The notes under the pieces: model-generated
Database searches by the model: none
What the model was told of the DNA's origin: nothing
The model's input: only the letters and a program-made list of their open reading frames with translations
In this document: piece by piece, positions 54,915 to 64,000 of the stretch
How positions within the stretch are numbered: position 1 is the first letter of the stretch
Layout of the letters: each line of letters starts with the position of its first letter
Source of the DNA: Aureobasidium sp. EXF-3400
Lineage: Eukaryota > Ascomycota > Dothideomycetes > Dothideales > Saccotheciaceae
Length of the DNA stretch: 64,000 bases
Direction of reading: 5' to 3'
Assembly (NCBI GenBank): GCA_024195585.1
Contig: SWBL01000157.1
Coordinates: forward strand, 1-64,000
Made by a program: the position numbers and the translations under genes

Positions 54915-56902
54915 ATGCACAACCAAATGTCTGCACATTTGTCTTCGGACACCGAAAGGCAGAACAGCCATGAGTTCTACATGTTCAACGACGTTGTCCA
55001 CTCTCTGTCATGGTCGAACATTACCTTGACCGTCGAGGATCGCTCCACCAAGCAGCCTAAGGACTTGGTTAGCAATGTCAATGGTCGCATCAAGGCTGGT
55101 AAGTTGCCAGCTTCCTTTGTTGTGAACGACAGTATGGTTGACATCATAACAAGGTGAGGTTCTGGCTCTCATGGGCCCCTCTGGCAGCGGAAAGACGACT
55201 CTCCTCAATGTGCTCGCAGGCCGCGTCTCACCTACGAAAGGCACCGTGCTTGTCGACGATACTCGCGTATCGGCCCCAGAGTACAAGAAGCTCACGTCTT
55301 TCGTCGAGCAGGAGGATACTCTCGTAGGCTCTCTGACAGTCCGAGAGACTCTTGACTTTGCAGCTCGTCTTGCTCTCCCCAAGTAGGCTCAACGTTTTTC
55401 CATTGCTGATACACATCGCTAATAAATCAAGCTCTGTCCTGAAGAACGAAGAAGGCAGCAGAGTCCAGACCTTGATCGACAGCTTCGGTCTCAAGAAGCA
55501 AGCTGATACCCTGATCGGCACACCTATTCGCAAGGGTATATCAGGGGGCCAGAAGAGACGTGTTAGCGTCGCAAGCCAATTGATCACCGCGCCAAACATC
55601 CTTTTCCTCGACGAACCCACCAGTGGACTCGACTCTGTAGCTAGCTCGGAAGTCGTTTCCCTGCTGAAAAAGTACGCTCAGAAACATAAGCTTGTCGTTG
55701 TAGCCAGCATCCACCAGCCGTCAGCCGCCACCTTTCAGCTCTTCGACAAGCTGCTACTCTTGTCCCAAGGTCAGACCTGCTACTTTGGTGCAATATCAAA
55801 GGTGTCGTCCTACTTCTCCAACCTCGGCTTGCCTGTTCCAAAACTCATGAACCCTTCGGAGCACATACTCGATCTCACAAACACCGACTTTGACTTGGAA
55901 GACAACGACGAAGATACTGCCGCTCAACGTCTTCTCACAATCCAGTCCGAGTGGAAAGCACACAATGAAGAGCACCGTGTTGTAGCTTCTAGCCTTGAAA
56001 AGAGTGAGTTCTTCGCTGGCTCCCAAGGGCCTGGTCTGGCACATAATCTAGGCATACCTGTCACCCTCTTGCACCGTCTCTTCCTCAAGTCCTATCGTGA
56101 CATTGTCGCTTACTGGATTCGTGTTGCCATGTACTTGGGTCTCGCAATCATGATGGGCACTGTCTGGCTCCGACTGAGCACGACACAGAAGGATATTCAG
56201 TCCTTTGTCAATGCACTTTTCTTCGGAAGTGCCTTCTTGAGCTTCATGGCTGTCGCTTACGTGCCTGCCTTCCTTGAGGACAGAGCCATCTTTGTCAAAG
56301 AGCGAGCCAACGGCCTATACGGACCCTTGTCGTTCGTGGTGTCCAACTTCCTCATCGGCCTACCTTTCCTCTTCCTCATATCTATCTTGTTCGCTAGCGT
56401 CACCTACTGGCTCATCAACTTCCGCCCCGATGCCACTGCATTCTTCGTGCACATTATGTGGCTCTTCTTGGACCTGGTGGCTGCCGAGAGCCTCGTTGTC
56501 CTCGTCTCATCTCTCTTCCCCAACTTCATCATCGCCCTCGCCCTCGTGGCTTTCGCCAACGGTCTCTGGATGTCTGTTGGAGGGTTCCTGGTGCCTACAG
56601 GTAGCCTCAATGTCTTTTGGCGCTACGTCTTCCACTACATTGACTATCAGGCCTATGTGTTCCGTGGTATGATGGTCAATGAGTTTGATGGCCGCACTTA
56701 TCATTGTGCTGGCAATGTTCTTACTGGATGCTCGTGTGCTTACGAGAGTGAGCTCTCGGGTCAGTGCAAGATTGATGGTCGGGCTGTGCTGCAGTACTAT
56801 GACTATCCTACTGGTCAGTTGGGAAAGACTGTGGGTATCATGATTGGCATCATTGCTGTCTACCGTTTGCTTGGATACCTGGCTTTGCGCTTCAGGAAGT
56901 AG
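54915..56902 (+). CDS. ABCG (white-brown complex) half-transporter
   Basis: Exons 54915-55098, 55154-55382 and 55432-56902 give 627 residues. The order is one nucleotide-binding domain then one membrane domain, the reverse half-size layout of ABCG proteins. Seen are Walker A GPSGSGKTT (about 70-78), Q-loop SFVEQEDTLVGSLTVRETLDFAARL, signature ISGGQKRRVSVASQL (about 175), Walker B NILFLDEPTSGLD and the switch ASIHQPS. The membrane domain has about six helices (WIRVAMYLGLAIMMGTVWLRL, FLISILFASVTYWLINF, LFPNFIIALALVAFANGLWMS). A Cys-rich lumenal loop (YHCAGNVLTGCSCAYESELSGQC) precedes the last helix. Substrates are probably hydrophobic (drug, sterol, pigment or metabolite). Introns 1 and 2 both end at AAG acceptors. 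It must dimerise to work. Confidence 0.92.
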
Positions 56903-58069
56903 GGTTTCTCTACGTGGTTTCGTGGACAATCACGATCGTGTTTTAACTCCGTATGGCGGGATGGAGAGTATAGATACTGATGAATGATTGGGAACCTAAG
57001 GCTGTACTCAATAGGGTTCCATAGTCTCTCACTACAAGTAAATGAGAAAGAAATAGTATTCATGAAATCATTTTGATATGTTTAGGATACCCACACTGTA
57101 GGAAGCCCCGGGTTTTGATTGATGCCTTTGCTCCGCCTCGGGCTTTTGATTGATGCTACTGCACCGGTTCAGGATTCTGATTGATGATGATTGCCGCTCC
57201 AATCAGTGAATCTAGCTACTCGGCAAGGCAGGAAGATACCGTGAACTATGTTCACCCAAACTTAGGCATGTGTCGGATTCCCCACGGAAGGGCTGATGGT
57301 TCTTGACTTCCATCGGCCAGCATTGTGATAGAGCCATCCACTGGAAGAAGTGTCGGCCGACTCCAACAGATCGACAAAGCTGATTACACATCATGACTGG
57401 CCCCTTTATATGACTTCCGAGGTGGTTGGTGTCAAAAATTGTGGCTTACTTCGAGCATTAGTTCGTCGGCAGGGCTGTGATGGATCGGCGACGAGCACGC
57501 ATCATGCTTGGAAATCCGTCTGTGCAGACAGGGCGAGATACTTTATTACAGGTATACGGTCATGGCTAAACCTTGATGGGCAAATGCAAGTGTACACTGA
57601 GAGTGATGGCCTGGAATCGCTTGGGAGCTTGGGGAGAGGAAGACGGTTTCTGCCATTTTGCGACACACAGAATTCACGAGGCTTCTCTCCCGAACGCAAG
57701 CGACGAACATCAAGACGAGTGAATTATCGAGTAGAGGACAAAATATCAAGGTAGGGCTCAGGTTCCAGAAAGTCAAAGAAGGTTTGATTACATGATCAGA
57801 GACTTGAGCCAAGAGAGTCGAGAAGCCACAGCGGGAAAGGGTTGCAGGTAGAGGATTGTAGGATTCATCGGGCGGTATCAGTCAACCAATAGCAACGGTG
57901 CATCGAAGGAGCTTGATGGATACGCATTGAGTGCTGCCTAACTGCCTCATCGTATCATCCGTCGTTAGATGCAGGCGCTTTGTCCTGATATTTTGACGAC
58001 TTGTTCTTTGTCCTGAGGACGCAACAAATTGATCCGACAGCAGGCTGGCACCTTCCAGCGATCGCAAGC
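56903..58069. other. Intergenic region with 31-bp spaced repeat
   Basis: 1.17 kb between tandem plus-strand genes. It contains the three-unit repeat at 57113-57205. The rest shows only short open frames. Confidence 0.5.
57113..57205. repeat. Three units at exact 31-bp spacing, conserved head
   Basis: Units begin at 57113, 57144 and 57175. The first 12-13 bases, TTTTGATTGATGC (third copy TTCTGATTGATGA), are conserved, and the remaining 18 are only loosely alike, with a CC-rich patch. The spacing is free of indels. Confidence 0.85.
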
Positions 58070-60685
58070 ATGCCGTCACCAGACGAAGCCGTGTCCGACG
58101 GCTACTTCAACGACCTGAGCCAACAACTCCCCGATCAAGCCCAACAACCTAAATCGAAGCGCGTAGCATGCGTGCTGTGTCGCAAGCGCAAGCTTCGATG
58201 CGACGGAGCGAAACCATCCTGCGCGACATGTACACGGCTATCGCACAATTGCGCCTACGATGAGGTGCGCAAGAAGTCGGGTCCCAAGAGGGGCTACGTG
58301 AAAGAGCTGGAGGCCCGTCTGGCCCAAGTCGAAACACTCCTCCATACTCATGCCGGTGTTGAAATGCCATTGAATGCCGTCGACCAAACTGTCGTCAACG
58401 GAGAAGATCTGCCAGACTTTGGTGGTATCGATCCTGATCAAGGACGCTTGATGCAGGAAATGCACGTAGGCCAATCCCCGCCTGCAATCAGTAATACTAT
58501 GCCCGGTACACGTCTACCCTCGATGGATGAATCATACGATACCGAGCAACCCGCCTTCTGGCAGGGCGACATTAAGTCTCCTTCTTGGGTACCAAACTTC
58601 TCGCTACTGGCTACTGGCATGGACGAACCTCTGCCTCCTCCAGAAGTCTGTGCTGAGCTGACCAGTTTTTACTTTGAGCGTGTCCACCCCTCGGCTCCTG
58701 TCCTACATCGGCCACGCTTCCTCATGGCCATGCAGAACACATCGCCTGCTCTTCGTCCTCGCCTGTCTCTCCAGTATGCTGTCTGGACCCTGGGTGCCAG
58801 CTCTCATCCCAAGTATGAAGACATGGTTGACACTTTGTATCGCCGTGCTCGTCATTACCTTGAACGTGATGAGATGTCAGGTGTCGGCGAGAAGATGATC
58901 AACATAGCCACAGTTCAGGCTTGGCAGTGTATAGCTGCTTACGAGTTCAAGATGATGTACTTCCCCCGAGCATGGCTCAGTACTGGAAGGACCGCCCGCT
59001 TGGCCCTCATGATGGGTTTGCATCGCATCGACGGTCCCAACATTGATGTCAAGCAATGCTTACCTCCACCAAAGGACTGGATAGAAAAGGAGGAGCGAAG
59101 ACGTTTGTTCTGGATGACCTTTGCTGGCGATCGATATGCAAGCATTGGTACTGGCTGGCCCATGACCATTGACGAAACCGATGTCTACACGGATCTACCT
59201 GCCTCAGACGAGGCTTATGAGTCTGGTACACCCGAGCCTAGTGTATCCCTTCGAGAAGCCCTCACTCCTGGCGGTGCTGATGGTCTGTCATCTTTGGGAT
59301 CAGTCGGCGTCATCTCTGCCCTCTTTGGCCGTAACTTGTTACATCTACATCGACATTCAGCAGATCAGGACGACGGCGATATCAATGGTGTGTTCTGGAA
59401 ACGCCATCGACAAATGGATGGCACAATTCTCTCTCTGCTGCTTGGTCTCCCCGAGTCATTACGGCTGCCACTGTCTGTTTCCGATCCCAAGGTTGTCTTC
59501 ATGAACATGTGTATTCACACCTCGGTAATCTGCCTTCATCAAGCTGCCATCTTCAAGGTAGAGAAGCACAGTTTGCCAGCCAAACTCGCGACCGAATCTA
59601 AGATGCGCTGCTTGACTGCAGCGGCCGAAATCTCAAGCTTGATGAAGATGTCCAGCCACATCGACATGGCTCAAGCTAACCCTTTCATGGCCTTCTCGCT
59701 ATACGTCGCTGCTAGAGTCTTTGTGCAGTATCTCAAGTCACGACCCCGCGATGACACAGCTCGAGGCTCGTTGCACTTCCTCCTGTCCGCTCTTCAAGCC
59801 ATGAAGAAGACAAACCCTCTTGCCGAATCCTTCATAGCACAACTAGATGTCGACCTCGAAGTAGCTGGCCTGGACGAACTACGCAGCTTACGCGTTCGCG
59901 CAGCTCGAGCAGCTCAGGCACAAGCCGCAGAAACCATGCAATGTCCTTACGCTGAGAGCAACAAGGATGAGGCAGGACTCACACGCATCCCTACATTTGG
60001 AGACAGCGGACTGGCCGTACATTCGAACCCCAAACCAAGACGAGGAAACCACCCCTCAGGCGGCACTTTTCCACCCGAAATCGCTGAAGTCATGGCTCAA
60101 CCACATAAAGGCAACTTCAAAGGCATTTTCCCCGTAAACATGAGTATATCCTCAGACAATTCTACCGCCAACACCTCACCCCAAACTCTTGGATCCAGTG
60201 ATGCAGATGTAATGGAGATATGCAACAATAATGGAGTTTCTCCTTCTGATTCATCCTCTTCGTCCACAGGTGCCGCAAACCATTCTGCGCTGATCTTCAG
60301 ACAATCGAACAATAACTGGCAAACTATGCAACAAGGACAACAACAATCGCCTGAAATGATGTATACCACACAACTCTCTCAACAACAACAGCTTCCACAA
60401 CAACAACAATATCAACAGTACCAACAACCACAACAACAAACCATGCAAGAAACACCAATGTCGACTCTTCTGCCCCACATGTCTGAGTTCTCCACGGCGG
60501 AGTTTTCAGCGAGTGAGTTCATGAACTTTACAAAGATGGGCACTTCGACGACAACGGTGTTGGAATTGGGTGCTGTGGATGAGGGACAGTTGTTCCAACT
60601 TAGTGATGCTGAGTGGGGACAGGTGATGGGAGAGTTTGGAGACACGGGGGGTGACTTTTCGGTGGAGAATAATCTTCTACAGTGA
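58070..60685 (+). CDS. Zn2Cys6 transcription factor with Gln-rich C-terminus
   Basis: A single-exon gene of 871 residues, started at MPSPDEAVSD because the preceding open 23 codons look like 5' UTR. The zinc cluster has Cys at 34, 37, 44, 51, 54 and 61 (C-x2-C-x6-C-x6-C-x2-C-x6-C; VACVLCRKRKLRC...CATCTRLSHNC), then a basic linker KKSGPKRGYVKELEARLAQVETLL, which is a short coiled coil for dimerisation. The fungal_trans middle-homology region lies at about 195-440 (VCAELTSFYFERVHPSAPVLHRPRFL, then LALMMGLHRIDG and WIEKEERRRLFWMTFAGDRYASIGTGWPMTIDETDV). After residue 690 the protein is Ser/Asn-rich, with a Gln tract (SQQQQLPQQQQYQQYQQPQQQ), a probable activation region. The KKSGPKRGYVKELEARL linker is shared with regulators of hydrolase and carbon-use genes, but I cannot name the target set. 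Confidence 0.9.
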   Translation: MPSPDEAVSDGYFNDLSQQLPDQAQQPKSKRVACVLCRKRKLRCDGAKPSCATCTRLSHNCAYDEVRKKSGPKRGYVKELEARLAQVETLLHTHAGVEMPLNAVDQTVVNGEDLPDFGGIDPDQGRLMQEMHVGQSPPAISNTMPGTRLPSMDESYDTEQPAFWQGDIKSPSWVPNFSLLATGMDEPLPPPEVCAELTSFYFERVHPSAPVLHRPRFLMAMQNTSPALRPRLSLQYAVWTLGASSHPKYEDMVDTLYRRARHYLERDEMSGVGEKMINIATVQAWQCIAAYEFKMMYFPRAWLSTGRTARLALMMGLHRIDGPNIDVKQCLPPPKDWIEKEERRRLFWMTFAGDRYASIGTGWPMTIDETDVYTDLPASDEAYESGTPEPSVSLREALTPGGADGLSSLGSVGVISALFGRNLLHLHRHSADQDDGDINGVFWKRHRQMDGTILSLLLGLPESLRLPLSVSDPKVVFMNMCIHTSVICLHQAAIFKVEKHSLPAKLATESKMRCLTAAAEISSLMKMSSHIDMAQANPFMAFSLYVAARVFVQYLKSRPRDDTARGSLHFLLSALQAMKKTNPLAESFIAQLDVDLEVAGLDELRSLRVRAARAAQAQAAETMQCPYAESNKDEAGLTRIPTFGDSGLAVHSNPKPRRGNHPSGGTFPPEIAEVMAQPHKGNFKGIFPVNMSISSDNSTANTSPQTLGSSDADVMEICNNNGVSPSDSSSSSTGAANHSALIFRQSNNNWQTMQQGQQQSPEMMYTTQLSQQQQLPQQQQYQQYQQPQQQTMQETPMSTLLPHMSEFSTAEFSASEFMNFTKMGTSTTTVLELGAVDEGQLFQLSDAEWGQVMGEFGDTGGDFSVENNLLQ

Positions 60686-61108
60686 GTGTATGAAGTTTTG
60701 ACACACGATATCTTTTACGGGAGCTAGCTGGGAGAAAGAGGGAAGAAGAACCTTCGTTTTGTTTGATTAGAGGGAAATTGTATCAACAGGAATCGGGTCA
60801 ACGATTAGGGGGAACACATGAAAGGAGTTTCTTGGGATCGAAACTCTACTCGACACTGGATTATCTACGAAAGTAATGAAACTACGAATATACTTCTCAA
60901 CTCATTCTTGTCTTGTTTTCTGGCACGGAAGGAAGGGATTTCAGCATTGCATGTCTTTGCATGTCTTGTTTGCATTCTATATGACTAATTCGTTTCTTCC
61001 TCATCTAATCCTAACAAGAAATGTGAAAAATGATAATGGCCCGCAATGTTTCTTCTCTTTCCTTTCATGCATATCCTAAACTTCCATCCTCAGAGTTCGT
61101 GATGGTTC
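60686..61108. other. Convergent 3' intergenic region
   Basis: 423 bp between convergent genes; presumably both 3' UTRs. Nothing else seen. Confidence 0.5.
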
Positions 61109-63828
61109 TCACATATCAGCCATATTGATGTCACCATCACTCTCTTGACTGGCACTAGGAGGCATCTTCTTAACCGGCACGCTACCCACTCCCAACTCAG
61201 TCTCTACACCTTCAACACCTTCCGGCGGTGCAGCAGGTGTAGCGCGCATGAAGATTGCAGGACTCGGGCTCAATGCGGTGATAGGCGGTACCACCGGTGT
61301 CTCGGCGATGCTATCGCGAGATCGGGGACGCGGTGTATCGTGCTTGGTGGGAATGAGGGGTGTGGCGCCGGTAGGGAGGGGAGGCAGAGGCGAACTTTGC
61401 ATATGGGGACCCGCGCGGAGGATACTAGTGGCTGCTGAGGCGGGAGTGACGTGAGAGGTATTCTGGTAGGTATAGGGTGTGGCATTGGCGGCGGGTGTGT
61501 TGAATGAATGGGGGTGCGAAGGCGAGGAACTGGGTTGTTTGGTTGGTGAGTGGGCGGCGGCGCGCTGTTGTTGTTGCAGTTGGGCGGGAGGCGGGAATGA
61601 TGTATTGGGACTCTGGAACAGGCGCTGGGTAGAGGGTGATGGACTGTTTCTGGATGGGTGATGGTGGTGTGGGGTTGCAGAGCCGTTGGTGCGGTATTCT
61701 GGGAGTCCATGCGACGAGGATGGTCGAGAGCCTTTGGTGGGTGAGGGTGGGCCCATCTGCAAACCACTAGGCTGCAGGACTGGAGGGTGGATGGAGTGTG
61801 CTGATACGGCACCGGCATGGGCTTGGGCGTGTAATGCGGAGAGATCACCATCGTTGGACTTTCGTGCAGGAGGTGGAGGGGAGCTGCCGTGGTTGGAGGA
61901 TGGACGAGCGGGTGGAGGTAGAGTAGTGCCATTCCAGGCTTGCTGAGGGACACCGACAGGTGGAGCGCCAGCAGGACGATGGTAGCCTGGCGGACCGGGG
62001 CTTTGACCTGAAGGTGAGAGCGATGGGCCGTCAAGCAGATTGTAGCGTCGAGCTGCTGAACGAGGAGTCGATGTTATCTCGACAGCTTCAAGTGGGCGAC
62101 CGCGGGAAGTGTCTTGTGCAGGAGCAGCTTCCTTTTGGCCTGGGAAGTGCAGGTGCAATGGAGGCAGCTTTGGCTTGCTGCAGTCGGAGCAGATGAAATG
62201 GAAATCGTCCTTTTCTGCGTCCTTCTCGTCAATGCCGTGGCATTTCGAATGTTGCCAGATGTTACACTTTTCGCAAGCAATTGAATGCGTGCCATCATCG
62301 AAGTTCTGGCCATGCTTGCCACAGACTGCACAATCGAAGATCCACTCATCCTCCTCTTCGGCTAGCGCGTCCAGCTCTTTCTGTCTTCTCTCCATCTCGG
62401 CCTTGAGATGACGCTCCGACAGGCGACCTTCAATCTCATCACCGTTCTCCAAGCTCTTGTGGTTCTCCTCAAGCTTGCGGAGCTCTTCCTCGTGCAAGAT
62501 GCGCTTAACCTCGCGCTCTTTGAGTCTCTGTTCTCTAGTGAGCATGCGCGATTCGCGAGCCTGTGCATTGTCAGTTGTCTTGTGTCTCGTTGCGTCATGG
62601 GCTCTGCAACTCACATGTTCCATCTTATCCTGCCTCTGTTGCTCCTTTCGAGCCATGTCGAGCTCAGCTTGTCTTCTCCTCTCTGCTTCTATTGCATCCT
62701 CTTCGGCCTTGCGCTGCTCTGCCTTGCCAGCAAGTCTGCTAGATCTCTTTGCTGTGGCCATTTTCTGCAAGTTCTCCAGTTCTCTTTGCTTTTTCAGCAT
62801 CTTCTGACGTTGTGCTTCGACTCGCTTCTCAAGGATGGGCATGATCTGCTCGTTGATACGCTTGACCAGAGCCTTCTCATTCGGATCGCGACTCTTGCGA
62901 AGCGATTCCAAGAATATTGTGTAGTCGTCGTGGGTGACAGCAATGCACTCCCACTTCATACCGCCGAATCCATCGTCTTCACTTGGTTCGTCGTTCTTTA
63001 TGTCGACCTCGGTGTTCTCCTGCTCTTCTCCCTCGACTTCGCTCTCTTGGGCGTCCAACTTGATGCGTTTGCTGGCACGTGAGCCGCGAGACTTGCGTGG
63101 TTTGGCCTTTGCTTTCGGCTTTGGTGCGGGAGCAGGTGGGAGTGGTGCTTCGGTGCGGCGGTAAAGGCGGTCGTCGTCCAGTACGAAGTAGGAACGGTCC
63201 TGAGAATCCCAGCCAAGCTCTTCAATGCGCCATTGAGTCTGCTCATTGTCTTTCTCTTCCATCAAGCCACGCATACGCTCTGCATTCCAGAGGGTCCAGT
63301 TGGACAGTTGATGCAGAACGCGGATCTTTGTGAAGACATCGAAGTCGGCGAACTTGTTGGGCGTATCGTCGGTGCCGTAGGGATTGCGCAGGGGTGCCTT
63401 GGCGACATATTGGCGGCGTGTGTATTCGTCATAGTTGTCGTAGCTGATGTCGGTCAGTGGGGAGATCTTGGGACAGTGGCTGGCTGAACGCACGTCAGGC
63501 CTCTATGCGAAGAGACGAATTTGAGCAGTGTGAGGGCAATCTCGGCCAGCTTCTCTGACGCTTCGGGTCTCAGACATTCATGCTCAAGATCCTAATACAT
63601 AATTAATACTTGTTCCAGGAGATTAGAAGGCTAGGCGCATACCTCCATGTCGAATTCAGGATCGATCTTGACGGGTTTGCCAAAGATGTACATGTATTGC
63701 ATGAGAGCAGCAAACTGCCACATGCTCCGTAGGCGAACAAGAGTCTCATTGTGTGGTTTTGCTTTCTCTGCGGCGACAATGGGCGTGTCCAGGTCGGCCT
63801 CCTGGCGGGCGCGCTTCCTGGCGGGCAT
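61109..63828 (-). CDS. PHD-finger chromatin protein with DDT/WHIM-like N-terminus (RSF1/CECR2-like)
   Basis: Four exons: 63643-63828, 63494-63591, 62615-63443 and 61109-62560, giving 854 residues. The N-terminus is basic (MPARKRARQE), then a DDT/WHIM-like helical region, LVRLRSMWQFAALMQYMYIFGKPVKIDPEFDMEDLEHECL...TLLKFVSSHRGLTYDNYDEYTRRQYVAKAP, as found in ISWI-partner proteins. A Lys/Pro-rich AT-hook-like patch (PKPKAKAKPRKSRGSRASKR) and a long coiled coil (about 230-430) follow. One PHD finger comes next (C-AV-C ... C-EK-C ... H-SK-C ... C-SD-C, a full C4HC3 set), which would read histone H3 tails. The last 330 residues are Pro/Ser/His-rich and disordered. The third junction (intron 63444-63493) was placed by the conserved SSHRGLT...DEYTRRQ. 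It probably works in nucleosome remodelling, by family. Confidence 0.87.
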
Positions 63829-64000
63829 CTTTTCTACACAGGGGCCAAGCCCTTGATATGGTCGGAGATGAGGATTGAGGTGTAAGTGGTAGAAGACTTT
63901 CAGACGAATCGAGGAAGCTGAGAACCAGAAATGAATAAAAAGTCGTCGAGACAGGGATGTGAGGCAATTCGGTGGTGCAAAAGACAGTGAATGCCTCTCT
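63829..64000. promoter_or_regulatory. Upstream region of the PHD-finger gene
   Basis: The last 172 bp of the window lie upstream of the minus-strand PHD gene. They should include its 5' UTR and part of its promoter; no specific site is recognised. Confidence 0.4.

Overview
This 64 kb window is nuclear DNA of a filamentous ascomycete (Pezizomycotina; a dothideomycete-like black-yeast or plant-associated lineage is my best guess, held at moderate confidence). The reasons are a fungus-only translation factor EF-3, two Zn2Cys6 regulators, many fungal-restricted protein families, and frequent short introns of mostly 47-87 nt with CTAAC or CTGAC branch sites. I place 23 protein genes: one cut by the left edge, the rest complete. 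Exon joins were derived by hand from splice signals and reading-frame continuity, and every spliced model closes to an open frame.

Layout. 0-5 kb: 3' end of fructose-bisphosphate aldolase, a Stc1-domain protein, and an MFSD5/molybdate-type MFS transporter whose last intron looks like a GC-AG intron. 5-13 kb: a membrane-anchored sugar-O-methyltransferase-like protein, exosome subunit RRP42, a long coiled-coil fungal protein, and prefoldin subunit 1 divergent from an alkaline ceramidase. 14-24 kb: a fungal mitochondrial-type membrane protein, gamma-tubulin complex component GCP4, a small acidic protein, a single-pass SH3 receptor-like protein and a CorA-like channel protein with a 21-nt microexon. 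25-32.5 kb: a polytopic family-2 glycosyltransferase and a type-II membrane GH16 glucanase/transglycosylase on the same strand, a possible cell-surface glucan pair. 34-51 kb: 2-methylcitrate dehydratase (PrpD), EF-3, an aquaglyceroporin, the NatA subunit NAA15, an intron-containing tRNA-like gene, and an 875-residue protein of unknown function. 52-64 kb: a Zn2Cys6 factor divergent from an ABCG half-transporter, a second Zn2Cys6 factor, and a DDT-like/PHD-finger chromatin protein.

Most genes are ordinary housekeeping functions (glycolysis, translation, RNA decay, chaperone, N-terminal acetylation, microtubule nucleation, propionate detoxification). The more unusual material lies in the glucan GT2/GH16 pair, the regulator/transporter pair at 52-57 kb, non-standard splicing, variant channel motifs (CorA GMN replaced, aquaporin second NPA read as NPV), and non-coding repeats: two arrays with a conserved head at exact 27-bp and 31-bp spacing, and three tRNA-like or Pol III-like loci. 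I did not find a clearly new multi-gene system; the strongest candidates for follow-up are listed as findings.
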